Positions 8,318 through 14,720 of a stretch of 18,966 nt of DNA are shown here, piece after piece; the first letter of the stretch is position 1; the number at the start of each line of letters is the position of its first letter. The DNA comes from JAPUIN01 sp041580375. Its GTDB lineage: Bacteria; Acidobacteriota; Polarisedimenticolia; Gp22-AA2. The position numbers and the translations under genes were made by a program. Below the pieces are notes generated by a model, which was not told the origin of the DNA, made no database searches, and was given only the letters and a program-made list of their open reading frames with translations. The stretch covers positions 1 to 18,966 of the forward strand of contig JBFGDZ010000059.1 in the NCBI GenBank assembly GCA_041580375.1. Reading direction: 5' to 3'.

Positions 8318-9526
8318 TCAGTGACAGGTCGTCGGGGCGCCGGCGCACTCGACCATCGCCGGATCGACGTCGATGGCGGCGGCGATCTCCCGGATGACTC
8401 TCCACTCGGCCTTGTCCGTCCGCCCGTCGGCATGCGCGATGACGCAGAGATCCCGGATGACCTGGGAGCGGCGCAGGGGGGGGACCTCGGCCCGGACCGC
8501 CTCGATGCGGCTCGGGAGATCGGCCCGTATGACCTCCGGCTTCAGTTCGAGCGGGACCGATCCGGGGCCGAGCAGGCGCTCCAGCTCCGCGATCTCATCC
8601 TCGTTCACCTTCCCCGACGCCGACGCGATCGCCACCCCGCCGGCGAACAGGAGACGCCGCATCGCCTCCGCCACGCCCGACCGCTCGCGCAGGTATCCCG
8701 GGCGCATGAGCGCCATCAGCTCGTGCACGCGGGCCTCGAGATCGGCGCGGCTCGTGCCGCCCGTCTTCATGATCTCCGAGCGCGCGAACAACTGCGCCGC
8801 GCCGACGCGAATCGGGCTGAACGGGTGCGTGGAGAACCAGTCGGTCCGCGGGGCCCGCTCGTCCTGACCCAGCCGGCCGCTCTCCTCCTTCAGATCGGCG
8901 ACCTGCTCCAGGAACTGGTCGATGCGCACCTTCACGCGTCCCCCCCGCAGGCCGGAGGCCAGCTTGAACAGGCCGCGCGCCGCGGGATCGATGCCGCCGG
9001 CGCAGACGACGCCCGCGCGATCCGCGGAGATCTCCGCGTAGCGCTGCCACGCGAACAGCTGCAGAGCGAGACCCGGCCCGAGCCGGCGCTTGTTCCCCAG
9101 AAGCGCCGCCATGGGGATGCGGTGATGCTCGAACAGGTGATGTCCGAACTCGTGCCCCGCGACGAATCGCAGCTCGTCCGGCTCGAACGCCTCCATCAAC
9201 GACGAGGAGAGCAGGATCAGCAGCCGCCCCCCCTCCGGGCGCACCGCGGCGGCGTTGAACACCGGCGACGGGTAGACGTAGCTCTCCACCGGAGAGTCCA
9301 GCTCCAGGGTCCGTCGGCAGCCATCCAGGATCGCGTGCACGTCCGGCGCCATCTCGGGCGTGAGCCGGATGGCGGTTCCCAGCAGCTGAAGGCGCGCCCC
9401 CTTCTCGCCCCCCTCGCGCTCGAACCGCTCGATCGCATGGCGGACGTCGCGCTCCTTGAGCAGGGCGGCGGAGAGGTCGCGATCCCCTTCCGACTGCAGC
9501 TTCTCGCGCATCATGATGCCGACCAC
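8318..9526 (-). CDS. M48 family zinc metallopeptidase with C-terminal TerB-like domain
   Basis: The 402-residue protein has the zinc motif HEFGH (His125, Glu126, His129). The third ligand is Glu165 in AEISADRAG, and the M48 closing motif STHPFSPIR is at 232-240. It should therefore be an active metallopeptidase. Residues about 285-390 resemble TerB, with two acidic helix motifs (SGKVNEDEIAELERLLG and HADGRTDKAEWRVIREI), as in tellurite-resistance TerB and DjlA. No signal peptide or clear membrane helix is seen, so it is probably cytosolic, unlike HtpX or BepA. The GTG at 9526 is used, with GGGAT a short way upstream. ATG codons at 9514 and 9511 are equally plausible, giving 398 or 397 residues. 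It is divergent from the ABC operon and convergent with the DUF349 gene (38 bases apart). Its substrate is unknown. Confidence 0.87.
   Translation of the reverse strand: MVGIMMREKLQSEGDRDLSAALLKERDVRHAIERFEREGGEKGARLQLLGTAIRLTPEMAPDVHAILDGCRRTLELDSPVESYVYPSPVFNAAAVRPEGGRLLILLSSSLMEAFEPDELRFVAGHEFGHHLFEHHRIPMAALLGNKRRLGPGLALQLFAWQRYAEISADRAGVVCAGGIDPAARGLFKLASGLRGGRVKVRIDQFLEQVADLKEESGRLGQDERAPRTDWFSTHPFSPIRVGAAQLFARSEIMKTGGTSRADLEARVHELMALMRPGYLRERSGVAEAMRRLLFAGGVAIASASGKVNEDEIAELERLLGPGSVPLELKPEVIRADLPSRIEAVRAEVPPLRRSQVIRDLCVIAHADGRTDKAEWRVIREIAAAIDVDPAMVECAGAPTTCH
9508..9519. repeat. 12-base perfect palindrome over the peptidase start codons
   Basis: GCATCATGATGC reads the same on both strands and covers the two alternative ATG starts of the M48 peptidase gene. 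It may be an operator half of a repressor site or simply the consequence of two adjacent Met codons. Confidence 0.3.
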
Positions 9527-9539
9527 TTTATCATCCCAC

Positions 9540-9562
9540 GGCGGATCGGGCGCAGATCCGCC
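9540..9562. repeat. 8-bp inverted repeat upstream of the M48 peptidase gene
   Basis: GGCGGATC (9540-9547) and GATCCGCC (9555-9562) are perfect inverted copies around a 7-base centre, 14 to 36 bases before the GTG start of the peptidase. Depending on where transcription starts, this is either a leader hairpin or a dyad operator in the divergent control region shared with the ABC operon. The rest of this 182-base gap has the AT-rich tract at 9602-9611 and the ribosome site of the ATPase gene. Confidence 0.4.
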
Positions 9563-9578
9563 CCGCCGGCCCGCGGAC

Positions 9579-9607
9579 TTTCCGGCGGCCCCCGGATCTG
9601 GTAATTT
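9579..9607 (+). promoter_or_regulatory. Possible promoter of the Gld-type ABC operon
   Basis: TTTCCG (9579-9584) and TAATTT (9602-9607) are separated by 17 bases. Each matches the sigma-70 consensus at only three of six positions. The -10 lies in the only AT-rich tract of the gap (TAATTTTTAA, 9602-9611), which makes this the most likely melting site for either strand. The leader to the ATG at 9709 would be about 95 bases. Confidence 0.3.
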
Positions 9608-9693
9608 TTAAGCCCCGAAAAGTACAGAGCGGCTCGTCCGGGCCGGGTTCATCGGGCCCGATCGACGCCCGGGGGCGCAGGACCGCGAGTGCC

Positions 9694-9700
9694 GGGGAGG
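9694..9700 (+). promoter_or_regulatory. Strong ribosome binding site of the ABC ATPase gene
   Basis: GGGGAGG lies 8 bases before the ATG at 9709 and fixes that start. Confidence 0.6.
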
Positions 9701-9708
9701 ACGACTTC

Positions 9709-10548
9709 ATGGGCGACAGCGCGAAACGGCCGATGATCGAGGCGAAGGGGCTCGGCAAGTACTTCGGCTCCTTCGTCGCCGTCGAGGATCTCACCTTCTC
9801 CATACCGGAGGGCGAGATCGTCGCGTTTCTGGGACCGAACGGGGCCGGAAAGAGCACGACCATGAAGATCCTGACCGGCTTCATGGCGCCGAGCGCCGGC
9901 AGCGCCTCGATCGCCGGGCTCGACATCCGGACGCACCGCCTGGAGGCCTCCAGGCAGCTCGGTTACCTGCCCGAGAACGGCCCGCTTTATCTCGACATGA
10001 CCCCCCTGGAGCTCCTGGAGTTCTTCGGCGAGGCGCGGGGGCTGGCGGCGGACGGTCTCGAGGATCGGATCCACGCCGTGATCGCGCAGTGCGCGCTCGA
10101 CGACGTCCTCGAGCGCCCGATCAGCAAGCTGTCCAAGGGATTCCGGCAGCGGGTCGGTCTGGCGCAGGCGCTCCTGCACGACCCGCGCGTGCTGATCATG
10201 GACGAGCCGACGGCCGGGCTCGACCCGAACCAGATCCGCGACTTCAGGAACAACATCCAGAACCTGGGCAAGACCAAGACCGTGATGATCTCGACCCACA
10301 TCCTGCAGGAGGTCGAGGCGGTCGCGGACCGCGTGCTCTTCATCCACGACGGGCGCCTGATCTTCGACGGCGTGCCCGGCGATCTCCGCAGGGACGGCTC
10401 GCTCGAGGAGACCTTCTACCGGATGACCGACCGGGGGCGGCCGGCCTCGGCCCGGCGGCCTGCCGATCCGCCCGGCGACCCGGCGCGTCGCTCCGGGGAC
10501 GAACGCTCGCCCGGGCCGCCTTCCGCTTCGCCGCCGCCCGTCACCTGA
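9709..10548 (+). CDS. ABC transporter ATP-binding protein, GldA-like
   Basis: This 279-residue cytoplasmic ATPase has a full nucleotide-binding domain. It shows Walker A GPNGAGKST (residues 42-50), the Q-loop region GYLPENGPLY as in GldA-type ATPases, signature LSKGFRQR (141-148), Walker B VLIMDE (161-166), a D-loop in TAGLDP, and the switch His197 in STH. Residues 240-279 form an extra Pro/Arg/Ser-rich tail of low complexity that the family normally lacks. It should power the membrane protein encoded 25 bases downstream. In Flavobacterium the GldA/F/G complex is required for gliding; the cargo or role here is unknown. It is the first gene of a three-gene operon with a strong ribosome site. 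Confidence 0.93.
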   Translation: MGDSAKRPMIEAKGLGKYFGSFVAVEDLTFSIPEGEIVAFLGPNGAGKSTTMKILTGFMAPSAGSASIAGLDIRTHRLEASRQLGYLPENGPLYLDMTPLELLEFFGEARGLAADGLEDRIHAVIAQCALDDVLERPISKLSKGFRQRVGLAQALLHDPRVLIMDEPTAGLDPNQIRDFRNNIQNLGKTKTVMISTHILQEVEAVADRVLFIHDGRLIFDGVPGDLRRDGSLEETFYRMTDRGRPASARRPADPPGDPARRSGDERSPGPPSASPPPVT

Positions 10549-10573
10549 CGACGTCACGAGGGGATCAGCAGCC

Positions 10574-13255
10574 ATGAAGAGACCGATCGACTTTCGCATC
10601 GTGCGCGCTCTGGTGAAGCGGGACTCGAGGATCTACTTCACCAATCCGACGGGTTACGTGTTCATCACCCTGTTCATCTTCCTGAGCGCCGCGGCCGCGT
10701 TCTGGCAGAGGCGGTTCTTCTCCTCCAACCTGGCGAACCTCGACCAGCTCAACACGCTGTTTCCGTACCTGCTCGTGTTCTTCATTCCCGCGCTGACGAT
10801 GGCGGTCTGGTCGGAGGAGAGGAAGCTCGGGACCGACGAGCTGCTGCTCACGCTGCCGGCCACCGATGTGGAGATCGTGCTGGGCAAGTACCTGGCGGCC
10901 CTCGGAATCTACACCGCCTCGCTCGTCCTCTCGCTCAGCCACGTCGCCGTGCTGCTGTGGCTGGGCAGCCCCGACCTGGGTCTGATGCTGGGCAACTATT
11001 TCGGCTACTGGCTGGTCGGCGCCGCGCTCATCGCCGTGGGAATGCTCGCCTCCCTGCTCACGGCGAACGCGACGATCGCCTTCGTCCTGGGCGCCCTGAT
11101 GTGCGCCCTGTTCGTGTTCGTCGATTCCGCGGCCGGAATGTTCAGCCAGGGGCTGGGGCGACTGCTCGCGCCGCTCGGAGTGACGCGGCACTTCTCGGAT
11201 TTCGCCCGCGGGGTGGTCAGCGCCTCGGCACTCCTGTACTTCCTCTCCCTCGCCGGCCTGATGCTGTACCTCAACGTCCTCCTCATCAGCCGTCGCCACT
11301 GGCCGCCGAAGGCGGACGGATACCCGATGTGGGCGCATCACGCCGTGCGGGCCGTTGCGATCTCGGTGGCTCTCGTCAGCGTCGGCGCCGCGGCCGGCTG
11401 GGCCGCCCTGCGGCTCGACGTGACGGCGGAGCGGCTGCACTCCCTGAGCGGCGAGACGAGTCGGCTGCTCGGCGAGCTGACCGAGGACCGGCCCGTCTTC
11501 ATCCAGGCCTTCGTCAGCCCGGAGGTGCCCGAGCCGTATGTGCAGACCCGCGCGAATCTGCTGGGGATCCTCGCGGAGATCGACGCCGCCGCCGGGCCGC
11601 GGGTGCAGGTTCTCATCGAGGAGACGGAGCCCTTCACCGAGCGCGCCCGCGAGGCGCGCGAGCGTTTCGGCATCACCGCCCGGCAGATCCCGAATCTCGG
11701 CGGCGCCCGCGCCGGATTCACGGAGGTGTTCCTGGGGCTCGCCTTCACCTGCGGGGCCGAGGAGCAGATCATCCCGTTCTTCGATCGCGGCCTTCCCGCG
11801 GAGTACGAGATCGCCCGCAGCATCCGCGTCGTGGCGCGCACCGAGCGCAAGCGGGTCGGCGTGGTGAACACCGAGGCGCGCCTCTTCGGCGGCATGGACT
11901 TCCAGACCTTCCAGAGCCGGCCCGAGTGGCCCGTCGTCGCGGAGTTGAAGAAGCAGTACGAGGTGGTCCAGATCTCCCCCGCGGTTCCGATCACCCAGGA
12001 GCTGGACGGCCTGCTCGTGGCGCTGCCGTCGTCCCTCTCCCAGCAGGAGATGGACCATGTCGCCGACTACATCGAGGCGGGGCACCCGGCCCTCCTCCTC
12101 GTCGATCCTCTGCCGGTGATCGACATCGGCCTGGCGCCGCTCGAGCGGCCGGGGGCCAATCGCAATCCGTTCATGCAGCAGGGGGCGCCCCCGAAGGACA
12201 AGGGCGACGTCCGCTCGTTCCTCGCGCGCTTCGGCGTGAGCTGGGATCCTTCGCGCGTCCTCTGGGACGCCTACAACCCACATCCCGATCTCGCGCACCT
12301 GCCCCGCGAGGTGGTCTTCCTCGGGGCGGGCAACGAGAACCCGGACACCTTCAACGCGAATCACCGCGCCAGCGGCGCGCTCCAGGAGGTGGTGCTCCTC
12401 TATCCGGGGACGATCGGCCCTTCGGCCGCGCCGGGGATCGAGTTCACGCCTCTCCTGAAGACGGGACGGACCTCGGGCTCATTTCCCTACCAGCAACTCG
12501 TCCGCCGCAGCCTGTTCGGGGCGCAGCTGGCGCGCAATCTTCCGTATCGTCCGGACGCGGTCGACTACATCGCCGCAGCGCACGTGCGCGGCGCGGCATC
12601 CGGCCCGGCCGGGGAGGGCGACGGCGCTGCGGGAGACGGCGCCCGGACGAACGTGATCGTCGTGGCCGATCTCGATTTCATCTCGGACCAGTTCTTCGAG
12701 ATCCGGCGGATCGGTCCCCCGAACCTGAATTTCGACAACGTGACCTTCTTTCTGAACTCCATGGACGTTCTGCTCGGAGATGAGTCGTTCGTCGACCTGC
12801 GCAACCGGCGCATGAGGCACCGCACGCTCCAGCGCCTGGAGGAGCAGACGCGGCAGTTCATCGAGCAGCGCGCGCGCGAGGAGCAGGAGGCGGAGAGCGA
12901 GGCCGAGACGGCGCTGGCCGAGGCGCAGCGGCGCCTGGAGGAGAAGGTCGACGAGGTCCGCCGGCGTCCGGACCTGGACGCCCAGACGAAGCAGATCATG
13001 GCGCGCAACCTGCAGGAGGTGGAGAGCCGCCGGTTCGAGGTGATGAAGGCCAACATCGAGTCCGGGAAGGAGGCGAAGATCCAGCGCAGCGAGGAGACGA
13101 TGGAGGCCCAGATCCGGCGCATCCAGAGCGGCATCAGAACCTTCGCCGTGCTGCTGCCGCCCATCCCCGTGTTCGTGCTGGGAGTGCTCATCTTCATCCG
13201 CCGGCAGAAACGGGAGCGCGCCGGAGCGGCCGCGACACGGCGCCTGAGGAGCTGA
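10574..13255 (+). CDS. Fused ABC-2 permease (GldF-like) and GldG-like auxiliary protein
   Basis: The 893-residue protein joins two parts that are separate genes in gliding Bacteroidota. Residues 1-240 are an ABC-2 permease with six helices, beginning VKRDSRIYFTNPTGYVF and including WSEERKLGTDELLLTLP, typical of GldF. A seventh helix at about 257-279 leads into the GldG-like extracytoplasmic part. That part starts with LDVTAERLHSLSGET, the usual entry motif of this family, and covers about 281-735 (ABC_transp_aux type). Residues 745-855 are a long charged coiled coil, followed by a final helix (about 857-875, VLLPPIPVFVLGVLIFI) and a basic end. A Gly/Ala/Asp-rich loop lies near 675-695. The ATG is preceded by GAGGGG. 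The permease half should pair with the GldA-like ATPase; the large external part probably binds a partner or substrate. Confidence 0.9.
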   Translation: MKRPIDFRIVRALVKRDSRIYFTNPTGYVFITLFIFLSAAAAFWQRRFFSSNLANLDQLNTLFPYLLVFFIPALTMAVWSEERKLGTDELLLTLPATDVEIVLGKYLAALGIYTASLVLSLSHVAVLLWLGSPDLGLMLGNYFGYWLVGAALIAVGMLASLLTANATIAFVLGALMCALFVFVDSAAGMFSQGLGRLLAPLGVTRHFSDFARGVVSASALLYFLSLAGLMLYLNVLLISRRHWPPKADGYPMWAHHAVRAVAISVALVSVGAAAGWAALRLDVTAERLHSLSGETSRLLGELTEDRPVFIQAFVSPEVPEPYVQTRANLLGILAEIDAAAGPRVQVLIEETEPFTERAREARERFGITARQIPNLGGARAGFTEVFLGLAFTCGAEEQIIPFFDRGLPAEYEIARSIRVVARTERKRVGVVNTEARLFGGMDFQTFQSRPEWPVVAELKKQYEVVQISPAVPITQELDGLLVALPSSLSQQEMDHVADYIEAGHPALLLVDPLPVIDIGLAPLERPGANRNPFMQQGAPPKDKGDVRSFLARFGVSWDPSRVLWDAYNPHPDLAHLPREVVFLGAGNENPDTFNANHRASGALQEVVLLYPGTIGPSAAPGIEFTPLLKTGRTSGSFPYQQLVRRSLFGAQLARNLPYRPDAVDYIAAAHVRGAASGPAGEGDGAAGDGARTNVIVVADLDFISDQFFEIRRIGPPNLNFDNVTFFLNSMDVLLGDESFVDLRNRRMRHRTLQRLEEQTRQFIEQRAREEQEAESEAETALAEAQRRLEEKVDEVRRRPDLDAQTKQIMARNLQEVESRRFEVMKANIESGKEAKIQRSEETMEAQIRRIQSGIRTFAVLLPPIPVFVLGVLIFIRRQKRERAGAAATRRLRS

Positions 13256-13256
13256 C

Positions 13257-14621
13257 ATGAGCGAGATCCGGAAGACCCTCATCTTCGCCGCCGTCGCGGC
13301 CGTCCTCGCGCTTGCCGCCTGGGCCGCCGCCCCCCGGCCCGTGACCCCGGACGCCTTCCTCGATCGCGGCGAGCCGTTCTTCCCCGGATTCGAGGATCCG
13401 AACGCCGCCGCCAGCCTGGAGGTCGTGGAGTTCGACCCGGAGACGGCGGAAGCGATCCCGTTCAAGGTGATCAACCGGCAGGGCCTCTGGACGATCCCGT
13501 CCCATCACGATTACCCGGCCGACGGGGAGGATCGCCTGGCGAAGACCGCGGCGGGGGTCATCGGCATCCGCAAGGACGACTTCCGCACCTCCAGCGTCGC
13601 GGATCACGAGGCGTGCGGCGTGATCGACCCGCTCGACGAGGCGGCGGCGAGCCTCTCGGGGCGCGGCAAGCGGGTCACGCTGCGCGGACCGAACGAGGAG
13701 TTGCTGGCGGATTTCATCGTCGGCAAGGCGATCGAGGACCGTCCCGGATTCCGCTTCGTGCGCATCCCGGATCAGAAGCGGGTGTACGCGGCGAAGATGG
13801 ACATCGACATCTCCACCGCGTTCGAGGACTGGATCGACCGGGATCTGCTGGGGATCGAGAAGAGCGCGATCGAGCGGGTCGTCCTGCGCGACTACTCGAT
13901 CGACGAGCGCACCCGCAGGGTCACGCAGCGGGACGTCGTCACGCTGGACCGGAAGGACGGCGCCTGGAAGGCGGACAAGATGACCGCCGCGCAGGAGGTG
14001 GATACCACCCGGATGGACGAGCTGCTGCGGGCCATCGACGAGCTGTCGATCGTCGGGATCCGTCCCAAGCCGGAGGGGATCTCGCAGGATCTCAAGCGCT
14101 CGGAGGGGCAGCTCAGCCTCTCGCAGGCCAACCTGCTGCGCCTGCAGTCGAAGGGATACTACTTCTCGCGCGAGGGCAGCCTGCTGTCGAACGAGGGCGA
14201 GCTGCAGGCGAGGACCGCGGACGGGGTCACCTACACGCTCCGATTCGGCGAGGTCGTCTACGGACGGGGGGATGCCGTGACCGCCGGGACCGAGGCGAGC
14301 GACGACGCCGCGGGCGGCCCCGGCGAGAACCGGTATCTCTTCATCACGACCGGCTTCGATCCGTCCGCCCTCCCCGAGCCGAAAAGGCCCGCCAATCTGG
14401 AGTTCCAGGGCAAGCCCGAGGATCAATGGACAGACGCCGACCGCCAGAACAAGGCGCTCCACGACGCCCACGAGGCGTGGCGCGCGAAGATCGAGGCCGG
14501 ACGGGCCCGCTCCGCCGAGCTCAACGCCCGCTTCGCCGACTGGTACTACGTGATCTCTTCCGAGAGCTTCGAGAGCATGCGCGTCAAGCGCCCAGACCTC
14601 GTCAGGAAGAAGTCGGCCTGA
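13257..14621 (+). CDS. DUF4340 domain protein, partner of the Gld-type ABC transporter
   Basis: This 454-residue protein starts one base after the stop of the GldFG fusion, so the two are probably co-translated. Residues 7-27 form one N-terminal membrane anchor (TLIFAAVAAVLALAAWAAA). The rest is predicted extracytoplasmic. The body matches DUF4340: a strand-rich segment (FKVINRQGLWTIPSHHDYPA), then LAKTAAGVIGIRKDDF, VADHEACGVIDP, FIVGKAIEDRPGFRFVRI and YAAKMDIDISTAFEDWIDRD in outline. These are the features seen in proteins encoded beside GldG homologues in many phyla. The molecular role of DUF4340 is not known; position and topology suggest it works with the large external part of the fusion protein. 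The C-terminal 60 residues are charged and helical. Confidence 0.87.
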   Translation: MSEIRKTLIFAAVAAVLALAAWAAAPRPVTPDAFLDRGEPFFPGFEDPNAAASLEVVEFDPETAEAIPFKVINRQGLWTIPSHHDYPADGEDRLAKTAAGVIGIRKDDFRTSSVADHEACGVIDPLDEAAASLSGRGKRVTLRGPNEELLADFIVGKAIEDRPGFRFVRIPDQKRVYAAKMDIDISTAFEDWIDRDLLGIEKSAIERVVLRDYSIDERTRRVTQRDVVTLDRKDGAWKADKMTAAQEVDTTRMDELLRAIDELSIVGIRPKPEGISQDLKRSEGQLSLSQANLLRLQSKGYYFSREGSLLSNEGELQARTADGVTYTLRFGEVVYGRGDAVTAGTEASDDAAGGPGENRYLFITTGFDPSALPEPKRPANLEFQGKPEDQWTDADRQNKALHDAHEAWRAKIEAGRARSAELNARFADWYYVISSESFESMRVKRPDLVRKKSA

Positions 14622-14645
14622 TCTCCCCGATCCCCTCCATCGACC

Positions 14646-14674
14646 TTGATTGGACCCTCCCGGGACCCTAATTT
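14646..14674 (+). promoter_or_regulatory. Likely sigma-70-type promoter of the REC-PAS-GGDEF-EAL gene
   Basis: TTGATT (14646-14651) and TAATTT (14669-14674) are spaced by exactly 17 bases in the gap after the DUF4340 gene. The match is four of six and three of six. The predicted start near 14681 gives a leader of about 40 bases that consists largely of the hairpin at 14689-14706. This suggests the c-di-GMP gene is transcribed apart from the ABC operon. Confidence 0.45.
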
Positions 14675-14688
14675 CTGAACCGGAAAGG

Positions 14689-14706
14689 CGGTCCCGGCAG
14701 GGACCG
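14689..14706 (+). repeat. 7-bp hairpin in the leader of the c-di-GMP gene
   Basis: CGGTCCC (14689-14695) and GGGACCG (14700-14706) form a perfect stem closed by a GGCA loop, ending 14 bases before the ATG at 14721. No strong Shine-Dalgarno sequence is seen between the stem and the start, so the hairpin may limit or position ribosome entry. A second GGGACC at 14662-14667 could pair with the same left arm in longer read-through transcripts. Confidence 0.4.
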
Positions 14707-14720
14707 GACGAAGTGAGCGA

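Noticed and set aside
10565..12364. Long minus-strand open frame opposite the GldFG fusion
   Set aside because: Highly charged Arg/Glu/Asp/His composition with no domain; the plus strand has a well-formed permease and GldG-like sequence.
14669..14720. c-di-GMP riboswitch in front of the GGDEF-EAL gene
   Set aside because: The leader is only about 40 bases with one hairpin; the two-helix GEMM core and its conserved bases are not present.
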